Position numbers and translations under genes: made by a program. Shown here piece by piece: positions 37,431 through 48,445 of a stretch of DNA of 64,000 nucleotides. The stretch spans positions 890,666 to 954,665 of the forward strand of contig JANPWX010000107.1 of NCBI GenBank assembly GCA_024734555.1, read 5' to 3'. A model generated the notes under the pieces. That model saw only the letters and a program-made list of their open reading frames with translations. It had not been told where the DNA came from and made no database searches. Each line of letters starts with the position of its first letter. The stretch's first letter is position 1. This DNA is from Trochalopteron elliotii. Lineage: Eukaryota > Chordata > Aves > Passeriformes > Leiothrichidae.

Positions 37431-37565
37431 TATTCACAGAATTGTTAAGGTTGGAAAAGACCTTTAAGATCACCAGGTCCATCCAGTCTTGTCTTATTGA
37501 TGAGTCATCATTGTACTTCCAGCTCCTCACTCTGTAAGCCCCAGCAGTGCTAAATATATGTGTAG
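37431..37565 (-). mobile_element. Degraded CR1-like LINE 3' end
   Basis: The + strand reads TTCACAGAATTGTTAAGG, then TTGGAAAAGACCTTTAAGAT and CACCAGGTCCATCCAGTC. This is the antisense form of the 3' end of avian CR1 retrotransposons, so the element points to the minus strand. Similarity fades after about 37490, but GTAAGCCCCAGCAGTGCTAA still fits a CR1 subfamily. It is non-coding and far too short to be active. It is one of the main reasons for calling the source a bird or other sauropsid. Confidence 0.72.
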
Positions 37566-39390
37566 AGAGAAGGTAAGTGGGCAGAAAAGGGTTTAAGTTA
37601 ATATGTAGTTATCTAATTTACCTCGCCTTTTGCATCATTGCCTGATTTAGACCCAGAGTATTTAGTGGAGTGCTCGTTTCACTTCAGTGGTGGGCCATCA
37701 TTTTAATAAGGCAAGGTCTAGGAGCCTTACCACTTCATCTTTTGCTTTATGAAGCAGAAACTTCTGCCCAGAAAATACTTCTTGGATTCTAGATATAGCA
37801 TGAATATTCTTTTCTTGGCCACTGGTTGGCCCTTTGTAAGCCAACCTGTGCAGCATTAAACATTTGGAAGTACTTTTAAAAAAAAAAACTTAACCACAAA
37901 AAAAACTTACTCTCACAATGGGTCCTCTGTCCCAGTGACCCAAAAAACAAGGCAGTCATGTTAGTGACACTAAAGAGGTCACTTGAGTCACGTTAGTGAA
38001 ACCAAGGGGTTGCTCAGGATGTAATGATGTTTTCCAAGAGCTTTTTTTGAGCTCAGAGAGAAAATGGTGGGACTTTGCCTTGGGTGCCTTGCTCTGTTGA
38101 TTGCTCTAAAGTCAGCTTTGAAGTGAAACTCTACTTCCTAGACCATCCTTACTCCTGTCAGACAGAGCTTTTGGTGTTCCTAACAATATTTTTGGAAAGG
38201 CAAATGTCATATTAGACAATCTGGCTAGCTAATAGATCCACTGGCAGAACTCTGCTTATTTTCCATGGATTTTGTGCTGATCCAGGAAGTGCTCTGTGCT
38301 TGTGTGGGAATGGCAAAGAGGATAAACCCTTGATTTCGTTGCTGAAACCTGAGCATGGGTCTGTCAGTGCAGCAGGTTGTAAACCCTGGAGGGCCATAAG
38401 CTGCAGTTGGGGTCGGGATAATTTTGAGACTGGTAATAACCCAAAGCTTAGGATTCTTATGAATAAAATGCAATTTTAGTAATGTTTTCATAAACAGCAG
38501 TAATGGTGGCATTTTAGTAAACAGTGGCATTACTTGCATCAAAATTGCACCACATTGGCTTTTAAATTACTCCACCTGTCTGTATGAATAGGATTTTCAA
38601 TGTCGAGGCACACAGACAGCTGCTGCTGATGGTTTTTTTTTTTCTCCCTGTGTAGATAGTGTTGGCAAATCTGCAGCCATCAAGGCTGGTTTCTGATGTA
38701 AAATGGTACCTGACCTACTGGCTTTGGTGCTACAAAAGGAGCAGCTTTAATTACTAATGGTCGTGTTTTAGTTTTGTACTTGTTGATGTACAAAATGTCA
38801 TTTTAGAGCCGTGTAACCCCTGGTTCACTTCCACCAGCAATAGTACACTGGCTGCAATTATTTTCAAAATAATTTGTGTTCCTTCCTACCTTGTTAACAC
38901 TCAGATAATTAGCAGGGGTCTGGTCCTCCAGGTCCCTGTTGCCCCCAAGTCTTACTGGTACCCCACACCTTGGAGGGCTGTCCTGGATGAAAGAGGAATC
39001 GTGCTTACAAATCCCACTCGATTTATTTCTGGGGCTGTTCCCTCTCTTGCATTAGGTGGGTGGAATGCCCAGAAATTCATGGAATTGATTTTGTTCTCTA
39101 ACCCCTGGTAAGCTAGAGGGTTTATGTGGGGACAGAGTCAGAGCATGCTGCCTCTCTTCCCAGTCAGGAACAAAAGGATAAGGATGCACTGCCTGGTGCC
39201 TTTTTGCTGGGTTGAGTTTGGTCAGAATGGTCCAGTTCCCAGCCTCATGCCAGGCCTCGAAAGGGTTAAAGATGCTAATGGTGCCGTTAAAAATCCAGCT
39301 TGCCAATGAGCTATTTTGTGCAAATGGTATAAATATAAGATACACTTGTCTGGCTCATTTGCAAGCATTCTTTTTGACTTCTTTCACACA
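37566..39390. other. Intron without recognised gene
   Basis: Ordinary AT-rich to mixed sequence with short A and T runs (about 37878 and 38632). No exon, RNA gene or repeat end was recognised. Confidence 0.5.
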
Positions 39391-40520
39391 ACTGGTGTTT
39401 TTGTGTTTAATTTAACAAGAAATGAGTAGTAAATGAAAGCTGCTGCCTGAAATCCCACTGTGAGCGTGTTTTGCACTTGGCTCCCCAGTGAAAAGGCAAT
39501 TTGTGAAATTATGTGATAGAGTAATTAGATGAAGCTGGGGCTTCTGATTGTTGCCATGCTTATGTGGTAAAGGTTTGCTGGGGAAAAAAAAAATAAAAAA
39601 CACGGATTATTACCCTGGCAAGTTGGCTCAAAGCTTCTTCATTTATTTGTAAACAGAATATTTAGTGACCGCATAGGAAGTAGCTGTAATCACCAGCTCA
39701 TAAAGAAACCACAGCAGAGCTTTTGGATTTTTACAGAGTGCTCATGTAAAATTTAAGCTGGGAGGCAGAATCCCTGTTAATGTAATTAGGATCTAATTTA
39801 CCACCCTTTGCACACAGATGTAATAATGTCTAGATATTTATTCTATCTTTAAGCACATTACATATACCTCAGTGCAGCAGTTACTGAACAGAAACAGGTG
39901 TGAGCACTTTCTGGATTCGTTTTTACACTGTAAACACACAGTGACTTAAAGGGAAATATTTACCAAAAAAAAAAAAAAGAAAAGAAAAAAAAAAGAGGGG
40001 AAAGAATGTCTGCAAATGAGGCAGTAATGGACAGTTGCCCTTTATGTACTGATGGATTTCTCAATGGTTAAGTAAATTAAAGCAAATGCTAGAAAAATCA
40101 ATAGGCTTGCAGAGTCTTGGTTGTGCCTCATAGACTTCAGGACAGAATGACAGATGTGGTGCATATGACCCATTTAAGTATTAATGCTTGGGAAATTGCC
40201 TCTGCGTGCAAGGTTATAGGCCTAGAAATATTGTTATATTAAATTACAGACAATGGTATTTTTAAGTATATATGGAATTTATACGTTTCAGTTTAGTTGC
40301 TCTTCGGCATTACATTTGTCCTGGAAGATTAGTTGCGGAGTTGTTTCTCTGGAACGGTAGATCAGGTTTAAAAAAATGTTTGAACAGTGAAAATTGTCTT
40401 TCCAGGGCTGCCGCAGACTGGTGAGCGTGTTGCACACTATGGGGGGGACAGTGATGGTGTTAAATAAGAGCCACAGAGCCAATGTGTTCACTAGCAAATG
40501 TAGCATGTAAGCGAGCCTAA
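39391..40520. promoter_or_regulatory. Candidate conserved non-coding region (several blocks)
   Basis: Two parts look like developmental conserved elements. The first, about 39400-39870, has GTGAGCGTGTTTTGC, AGAGTAATTAGATG, GTGACCGCATAGG and TGTAATCACCAGC. The second, about 40240-40520, has CTCTTCGGCATTAC, TTAGTTGCGGAG, GGAACGGTAGATC, GCCGCAGACTGG and GTAAGCGAGCC. An A-rich stretch at 39965-39995 separates them. Functional meaning is inferred from composition only. Confidence 0.3.
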
Positions 40521-41400
40521 ATTAAATACCATTAAAAGGCAGCTTTTGAAATGGTGAGAGGGCTGGCGTGGTAAATAGGGTCACTGTGAAATTGGGGTAT
40601 TCTGTGTGACTAAACACAAAGTAAAACCCAAAGTTGTGTGGTCAAGATGAGCTAAGTAAAGTAACCACCAAGACGGGTCTTTGGAGTTTGCGTGGGCAGG
40701 ATGAGTAAAAACTGACCCCACACAGAAATTCTTCTGAAATAGAGATGTTGTGATTAATCCAAGCAGGCAGAGATGAGGTCTAGATGAGACAGTGTTTGCC
40801 ATCTCTGATTTCTGTCATTTCTCTCTGTACTTCCACGCAGGCAGCAGGGAAGTAGACCAAGTTAATTGTCTCTTTGTGGCATCTCTGGCAGGAAGAGCGT
40901 GAAAATAGCTGGGACCCTGATTTTGGTGTTGGCGTGAAGGCAGAGCAGTGTGTTGGCCGTGCTTGCTGTCAGTGACAGCCCGGCAATACCTTGCCAGTTA
41001 TCCTGACTTCACCCCAAACACCTGTTTCTGTGAAGGGAGCAGCGGATGCATTTTATATACAACTGCCATGTTTAATATTAGAAAGGAGCTTTAGACTTTG
41101 TCAGTACCTTGCTGAAGCCATTACATAGGAAGTATTGTTTTCCTCTCAAACATTAATTTTCATGTTTTACTTCCATTTGTTCAATAGTTTTTTTTTTTTA
41201 CCTTTTTGATTGTTTTGTTCCTTGATTATCTCTGATGTTTGGGTACCACTGTCTCCCTTCTGACTCTCTCTTTTCTGCCTTTTCCTTTTCCCTAAAGCAC
41301 TCTAGAATAAAGCAGAACCATCTCCAGGGGGTATAAGGGCTGCACACTGCTACTGGGAGTGCCAGTGGAAATGATGACATCATGGAGGGGCAGATTATTA
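40521..41400. other. Intron without recognised gene
   Basis: Mixed sequence with a T run near 41190. No coding region or repeat was recognised. Confidence 0.5.
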
Positions 41401-41850
41401 CTTTTGGGCCTGCTGAGGACCTATTTGTGTACTGAGACTGGATGAGAGCCACTGGTGCTGGGGGCTGTCAGGCCAGGGCTGAGTGATGACAGACCCCTTG
41501 TCATTTGCCCGCGTTCAGCCTCATTGCTATGGTGACAATACACGGCGATGAAAGTGGCCGCTGAGGGTTGGACAGCATCTTCCATGGCTGCTGTAGCCCA
41601 CAGCATTTTTGCCACAGCATGTTTTGAGCTGTTGCTGATGGCCCTCGGTGCCAGAGCAGCATCAAATCTCTCATGACAGAAACTCTCCACAGGTTTTTGG
41701 GTCTGCAGGGATAGCGCTCGTGGCGCTGTCGCCGGTCTCAGCAACTTCTCGCGTCAGCGACAAAAATTGTCTTTACCTGTTTTAGTCATTTTCATGTGCC
41801 TCACGGTGGGTTTCCCTGATTTATTTTGTGTGACATACAAGCTGGGTAAG
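41401..41850. promoter_or_regulatory. Candidate CpG-retaining conserved element
   Basis: CpG is frequent (GCCCGCGTTC, CACGGCGATG, ATAGCGCTCGTGGCGCTGTCGCC, CTCGCGTCAGCGAC), unlike the surrounding intron. It includes CCATGGC and, at the 3' edge, TGATTTAT (41817-41824), a PBX-HOX-type site. The open frame on the minus strand at 41421-41744 (107 codons) has no recognisable domain. Confidence 0.3.
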
Positions 41851-44140
41851 CTGGGCCTTACCTGCACAGCAGCACAGGGTGGCCATGGTCCTCCTGCTGC
41901 TGCATGCAAGGCAAACACATTAATCAGCATATAGGCAATGGCTGCTTTCGTTAAATATACCGTGTGAGGGGCCCTGGTGAACGGGCTCTTTTGTTCCCAA
42001 CCAAACCAGAAGGGATCAAAGGTCAGCAGGAACCCAGAAAGTCATCAGTCAAGGCGGGTTTTGCTGGATCCTGGGCTTGTCAGCTCCATAGTCACCCCTG
42101 GCAACTTGGGCTGCTGCCTGCTTGCCTTCCTTACTGCCTGGCAAAGAAGTGCAGCATCCGGTCTCTCAGTTGCTGTAAAAAGATGCTGACATAAAGTCGG
42201 CGTTTGAAATACAGTGTAAGCATGGCCATGCTCCTTTTTGTTATCCATTTGGTCTGAAGGTGAGATTGCAGAAATGATAAGTTGGCTTTGTAGAGGTCTT
42301 TTTGCTGTGTTCATCTTTAAGATACGTTTTAAGGCTGCAAATTCGTTTTTGGGTTTAGTGGCAAATGGCAACCTGGAAAGAAGCAGCAGCATACTGCCAA
42401 AATGTGCTTCTACGCTTCTGCATATAAAAGTTCACTTCTAAAAAAACTTCTGGAATGGCATTTATTTCCTTTGAGCAGATCGATTTATTTTCTCTCCCCT
42501 CCCTGTGATGTTAAAGTACATTTGGCAGTAATCAGTTTATCCTTATTAGAAGCTGTGGTAAAAGGCAGAGTTGCTGAGTCAATTCACTCCATTTACTTCC
42601 CCTATTGAGCCTTAATGTGTCCCAGTCCCCACCCCTTACAGTGAAAACATCATCAATTATAGGGCTGACAGGAGCCTGGGACTCAGTGTAAGTTGCTCCT
42701 TGGGGTTATTCATCTTGCACCAAAAAAACTGGCACTCAGCAATATTCATCACTTCCCCCCACCTAAAATGATTGAGTAAACAGGGAGGTGAATTATCAGA
42801 GGGGTAAAAAGGAGGAAAACTAGGTTTGAATGTGTTGGAGGCAACTTTGGGCTCATATGGCAGGAGAAATGGAGCCATCAGCCAACGTGCAAGCTCCCCA
42901 CCACTGTTTAATTTTGCTGCTGAAGCTGAAGGGAGGCTCAGTTCTCCTTCAGCCAGACACCTTACTGCTTCTCATCATAGCCTGACCTGCAAGAGCTTTT
43001 CTATTTTGGCACCTGGGCTGGAAAAGCAGCTTCGGCCCTGGAAAAGCAGCTTCAGCACTGATGCAGCGGAGGTGTGCCCAACTCTCTTGTCAGCTCCTTA
43101 GGGGAAATACATTTAAAACACTGCTCAGTTTACTCCAGTTTGATCCCATGATACTTATATTTATTCCAAACATCCTGAATCCCCTCCGGTGGAAAATAAT
43201 TCAAAGTGGGAAGCTAATTTTTAAAGGGTTTTTATTGTAAATGTGATATGGTAAAGTCTTTGTCTCCAAAACCTCAAGCATTAAAAAAGCATGGAATAGA
43301 ATGTGCTTTGTTACCATTACCTCCCCTTCCTACAAAACAAAGCAAAAAAAAAAAAAAAAAAGCCCCTCCAGCCAAGTGAATCCAAACATGAAAAACCTCA
43401 AACTTTGGGCTTATTTAAATTTTCAAAGTAACCTTAAAAAAAAGAAAGAGGCTCTGCTTTCCTTTACCCAAAAAATGTAATGCAATCGCAGTAAGGGAGG
43501 AGAAATTCCCTTAGCCATACACCTGGTTTGTTTTTACACCCGGTGCTGCGGTTAGATGGTTGTCTAAATAAACAGAGATTAGGTGGAGGGCTTTATCTCA
43601 AAGCTGGCACTGGTTATCACACTGCTTCCTCCCACTCCCTCCCTCTGATTGTGAGTTGTATAAGAAGACTTAGCAAGCATAACTTAGAGCCGATAACCTT
43701 TGAATGTTAGTTCAAGGAAGCTGTGCCATAGTAACAACAACAAAAAGAGAAATTATGCAAACTCTGTCACAGACTGTTCAAACAACTGGCAATTTGACCC
43801 TAATTCTGATTTGAAAGAAAAAGTATTTGGTAAGGGTTTTTTTTTCGCTCCTAGAGTTCTGTTTGAATTTAGCGTGATCGATAATATTAATATTTGACCA
43901 GTAATTAAAAAAAAAAAAATATTGCAGGAATTAACTTGAGTTTGTTCTTCAAATTCTCTCTCCTTTGGGAGTCTTACTTTAAAATCGTTTAAATGAAAGG
44001 AGCCCGTAACGTTTCATTTGGCCAAATTGCTCCAGCCCTGCAGTTGAAGGGTTGAATTGATCTTGATGCTGTCCTGGAAGAAGACACTGTAGACATTTGC
44101 GTTTGATAATGGTAAATGAGATGTATATATATATATGCAC
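41851..44140. other. Intron without recognised gene
   Basis: Contains a 20-base tandem duplication at 43018-43057, an A run at about 43346-43363, another near 43908, and a short AT repeat just before 44140. CpG-retaining pieces around 42050-42360 are weak enhancer candidates. No gene is supported. Confidence 0.5.
43018..43057. repeat. Two-copy 20-base tandem repeat
   Basis: Two adjacent copies starting CTGGAAAAGCAGCTTC that differ only in the last four bases (GGCC against AGCA). Confidence 0.9.
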
Positions 44141-44149
44141 AAGCAGGGA

Positions 44150-44201
44150 ACATAAAGAGAGGCTGCTTCTCTTTATGTCAGGCTGTCCCCTGACATAAAG
44201 A
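44150..44201. repeat. Overlapping inverted repeats forming two mutually exclusive hairpins
   Basis: Arm A (ACATAAAGAGA, 44150-44160) pairs perfectly with 44168-44178. The overlapping arm at 44170-44182 (TCTTTATGTCAGG) pairs perfectly over 13 bases with 44189-44201. The middle arm is shared, so only one hairpin can form at a time. Loops are 7 and 6 bases. It could be the remnant of a nested inverted duplication; function is unknown. Confidence 0.85.
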
Positions 44202-44376
44202 TTGGCAACTTCTGGCTTGCCATGAAAGTGAACAAGAGAAGTCCTCTCAGTTCCATGTAGGTGTGAAATCAAAACACGCCTTTTCTAAGTCTACCTTGGC
44301 GTGCCGACGGGCAACACACAACCTGCAAAGAAGAGGAGAAGGGTCTTTGGGAGTCTTTGCAACGTGCCTTCCATAC

Positions 44377-44397
44377 AAAAAAAAAAAAAAAAAAAAA
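44377..44397. repeat. 21-base poly-A tract
   Basis: Twenty-one consecutive A, directly upstream of the CpG-rich block. Confidence 0.95.
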
Positions 44398-44404
44398 GAA
44401 CAAA

Positions 44405-44760
44405 CCACAACCAGGGGGAGGAAGGAGGGGGAAGGCCACCGCAAGGCAATGTCACCGCGATGTCGGGAAGCCAACTCAGAGCGAGCGGGTGAGCGCGGGC
44501 ATCTCTGCCCTTGTCGTTTGGATTACCGCCGTGCCATGCGCCCAGTTACACAATGCGCGGAGGCGAGGGTTATTTCTAGGACAGATAATTGAACATTAAT
44601 ACTCGTTGACATTGTCGTAGGGAATGATATGTCAAGCTGACAGGGCCTATGTGCTCGCATCTGCTGATCGGGCCGCGAGACGAAGGGGATGTTTGGCAGA
44701 TTAGACCCGGGGCCTCGCCGCCACCGAGCCAGGGATGATACAGCCATTAATCATGAGCTG
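44405..44760. promoter_or_regulatory. CpG-island-like intronic element with a MEIS-type dyad
   Basis: This is the densest CpG stretch in the window (about 30 CpG by eye), for example GAGCGAGCGGGTGAGCGCGG, ATTACCGCCGTGCCATGCGC, TGCGCGGAGGCGAGG and GGGCCGCGAGACGAAGG. It holds TGTCA-AGC-TGACAG at 44630-44643, two inverted TGACA half-sites three bases apart. It also has AT-rich homeodomain cores (AATTGAACATTAATAC, CATTAATCATGAG). It is probably a conserved enhancer; an alternative promoter is possible but no start codon or first exon is supported. Confidence 0.45.
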
Positions 44761-47600
44761 CCATCTTGGGCTGCCTTCCCCAAAAAAAAAACCAGTGGGT
44801 CCCTGCCTTTGGGGGTGGAGGGCACGGTGCACAAAGCCACATAGATCCCCGTAGATGTTTGCACACCTCTGCTTGCATAAAGATGTATGGACATGTGTAA
44901 AACTTATTAAGGAAGAGCATCCTTGGTGCTGCACGCGCATTAGCGCCGCCGTCGTCTGAAGAAACTGTTTTCAATCCACTAACGTGAGGATAAAAGGAAG
45001 TGGAATACATGAGGAGTTCTCGAGAGCATGATCAAGTTTGATGAGGTGTTTCTGATTATCTCTGTCTTAGGAAGTAAATGACATAAAAATGGTAGCTTCT
45101 TTTTCTAGCATGTTTTTTTTGCGTTTCTCTCTTCTTCTGGATGTTGACAGACCCTTCGAGGCAAGGGTGCTGTAGGTAAAGTAGTTAGGTTGCAATCACT
45201 CCTCTCCCCTTCCAGCCAAAATCCTACAAATGGTGCCTTCCAATATAATTTCATAAAAAACAAATCTTCAGAGAGCTAATGCCTTTGTCGCAGCATTTCT
45301 ACAGCCAGACTTTGCTGCACAAGTTCAGAGGCATGAGAGGCAGATGGAAAGCAATTACAGGGGCCTCTGACACTGGAGTCAGTTCTACTTTCTTAAAATA
45401 GGGCTAAACATCATGTTTGTAATGTCTTGCATACAGTTTGGCTCTGCATAAAATGCTACAAAATAGGGCCCTTGAGAACATCCATTATCACGTTTTGGTT
45501 AACATCACAGATTTTAATAATCCCAGTTGTACTGAAGCCATGAAATAAAGCTTTCATCTGTAAAGATCTAGTTTCTCTTTGTTATTAAAATAAACTAAGC
45601 CATTAAACAAAATATATGCATATAATAGTAAAGTCCATAATCTCTCCTATCATCAAAATGATAAATTCAACTTTTTTTTTAATTGGTACAGTCATCTTAG
45701 AAAGGTTCCTGTATAGAACAAGATCAAATGTGCCTGGTTGCTCTTTCTTACTTTGTAACTTGTTAGTGGTGACATTTTTTTGGTCTTTAGCTACTTTCAT
45801 TTAGGTCTTTCTAAAGTAAATGAGTTTTATTCAGAAAGGAGGGGAAAGCAGAGGGCGATTTTTGAGCTTGAATTGAAAAAGATTAATTGATTATGTCTTG
45901 TTACTGTTCTTGTGAATTGTTAATGGCCATGACACCATGAATGTGCAGAAAGTAACACACTATCTCAAGGCTTTTGCTTCCAAATATGTGGATTGTCTCT
46001 TTCATAGTAGTTTCTGTGAAGGCATCTGAGACCAAGCAAGAAAGGGATGCTCAGGCTGGGGATGGGGTGGCACTGGCTTCTTATGGCTAACTCTGTTTGG
46101 ATTTTTGGAAAGCCCCTTCCAAAAACCTCTCATCCCTTCATCATCCCATAGAAGGATCTCACCTGACAAAGCTGAGGACGTGTCCTTTAGGCAGCTCAGG
46201 CTTTGGCCATCATGTTCACTAAGTCCACATCTGAAGTTATGCAGGTGAAGAGAGGTTTGCCATTTCGGGGCTCATTCCCACGTGTTGGCCAACAACAGCC
46301 CCTGGGAAATGCCTCACACCATGAATATCTGCACTCAAATGCAAAGCTTGCTCCCACCAACACTCTCTGAGGGAGGATACAGTTAGGTCTTTGGAGGCTT
46401 TTGAAATTGGTAGAGATCTGCATTGAATTTGGGGGAAAAGATGATTTTTTTTATGAGGGAATCCTCTTGGTTCAAGAAGTTTTCCAAGAGGGAAGAGTCA
46501 CCTCCTGGTCCAAGCCTTTTTAATCACGTTTTTATAAGGATGAGAATCAATGCATAGTAAATTTGTAGGCAAATACATGGTAATGTAGGGTTGAATCTGG
46601 AGATTTAGGGAATTGTGATGTGCCTTTTCCCAACTCTCAGGAGGTCTAAATCACACTTTTTTTGGTGCATGTTCTTGTGCATAGAAATATCATCCTGGGA
46701 ACATGTATCTGCTTTATTCTGAAATTGGTTAGCATTATCAGACTTGTTTCTTTGCTGAATTGGATGCATAATTAATTAGAGCAATTGTTTTCTTTTGGAG
46801 ACTTCTCAGTTCATCTCTCAGAGTTAAATTTTAAGGCTGGGCTGATCGGAAGGTGGATGGACAGGCCTGTATACCCTGAAGCCAGTCAAAAGGATTTCAC
46901 ACTCTAAATGGGTGTAGATAAATGAATTCTCTAGCCAGAAAGCAGAATTGCTTAGTCAAGTTTACCGAGTTAAAACTTGTCTGTATTATTCATATATGCA
47001 ATTGCACTGAACTTGGGTTATTTTAGCAGAAGAGAACTCATTAGACCTAAGGAATGAAGGAGGCAATTTATGAGAGACTCTCATTTTAAAGGTAAAAATA
47101 ATGGAGAGTGAACTTATGGGGAGGTAAAAGCTGGGATGGATAAAATGAGAGCGCCTGAAATAGTGGGTTGGGTGCTGGAAAGTGAAGCCCAGCTCTAGCC
47201 CAGGTAAATTGCATTTGAATTTCAACCTCAGATCTGTATGCACTCTTCTTTGGCAGATGTTGAATTGATAATGCCTGTGTGTTAAAGAATTCTGATTGTT
47301 TCTTTTGCCACCTTCACGGCTTATGAAAATGCAAGTAGCCCTGCCTAATGAATATTAATAAGAGTGATAGCTGGATAACACACAAGCCTGTGGCTCTTTG
47401 GAGCTTGGATGGGGTTTGTTGGAGGATTGTTGTGACTGGGAATTTACATGCTTTTTAAGAATAAACTTCCTGAAAGCTTTTACATTCTCCTTTAAAAGCT
47501 GATGTTTGTTCACAGTAGCATGCTCATGTATGCAAGGGGGTTTTTTTTCCCACTTTCCCTTTCTAGATACATGTGAGATTAGTACTACAGATGGCATGTC
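44761..47600. other. Intron without recognised gene
   Basis: CpG-retaining texture continues to about 45000 (TTAGCGCCGCCGTCGTCTG), after which the sequence becomes AT-rich and ordinary. The part at 46980-47380 is free of repeats and might be conserved. No coding region was recognised. Confidence 0.5.
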
Positions 47601-47900
47601 CCTGTGTTTTAAAACAAGGCAATTTATTAGATGAGAGGAGAAAGAGGCCCCATCTCTTAAATTTACTTCAGTCCAGGGTTAATTGTATCAATAGCGACGG
47701 TTTATTTTATTTTGCTTGTTTATTTTTTGCCTTTTTCCCACACCCCATTCTCCCGGGCAGCTGTGGCAGTTATTAACGGGGCAGGGGAATGACACTGATG
47801 AATTCTGCATCTCCAAATGTCCTCGGAGGCTTTAAAGCCCATTCCATGCAGTTAGTTAATCGGGCAGCTCGTTAGGCCCATTGCTGGACCTCACACATGG
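47601..47900. promoter_or_regulatory. Candidate conserved non-coding element
   Basis: Includes GGGTTAATTGTATC, AATAGCGACGGTTTATTTTA, GTTATTAACGGGGC, GTCCTCGGAGGC and GTTAGTTAATCGGGCAGC. Homeodomain cores and retained CpG lie together without simple repeats. The call rests on texture only. Confidence 0.3.
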
Positions 47901-48017
47901 CAGTTCTAATAGCAGGGATAGTTGTGGTGGGCTGGAGGATGGGAGGGCTCCAAGGACCTGGAGCTGGTTGGAGCTCCCAGTGATGCTTTAAGTTTTAGTT
48001 TTCCTGTTTTTCAGATT

Positions 48018-48445
48018 CTGTGCTGCCCAGGGGTGCAGTTCTGAGCCTCATATTAAGTGTCAGTCAGCTCTCTTCACAGAGTAGGGAGACAAAACAAATC
48101 CTTTTCCTGCTGCACACCAAGGACAACTTTCAGCCCCAAAAGCACAGACAAGGGTGGGCTGAAGGGAGGAACAAGGATGTGACCTCACAACCTGGAACTG
48201 GAATTGGACAATTAAACCCCAAATATGCAAATGGACCAAAACTTATAAAAATGTAAGATCTCATGAGCGGTCATCCATTTTGTGACCAGTTTGGGTCCAT
48301 TTTGTGACCATTCTTAGTCCACCTTGGGTGTAGGCCTGGTCAGGCCCTGTCCTGCCCAAGGTGGATCCTGGGGGCCTTTCAATAAATATTTACTTTATTC
48401 TCTAGCTCTGTCCAGTCTCTGTTTCAGGTCAGCCTTCCCATCCCC
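48018..48445 (+). mobile_element. Solo-LTR-like block of an avian endogenous retrovirus
   Basis: Within about 430 bases, in LTR order, are an octamer ATGCAAAT (48225-48232), a TATA-like CTTATAAAA (48242-48250), a direct repeat of TCCATTTTGTGACCA (48274-48288 and 48296-48310), AATAAA (48381-48386) and a CT/GT-rich tail. The run GGCCTGGTCAGGCCCTGTCC, the AATAAATA and the CTTTATTCTCTAGC resemble, from memory, LTRs common in songbird genomes. No retroviral gene or second LTR is seen, so it would be a solo LTR. Boundaries and target-site duplication could not be fixed. It lies in the same orientation as MEIS1. Confidence 0.6.

Noticed and set aside
48020..48256. A 78-codon open frame inside the LTR-like block.
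   Set aside because: No retroviral gene similarity. Solo LTRs of this kind are non-coding.
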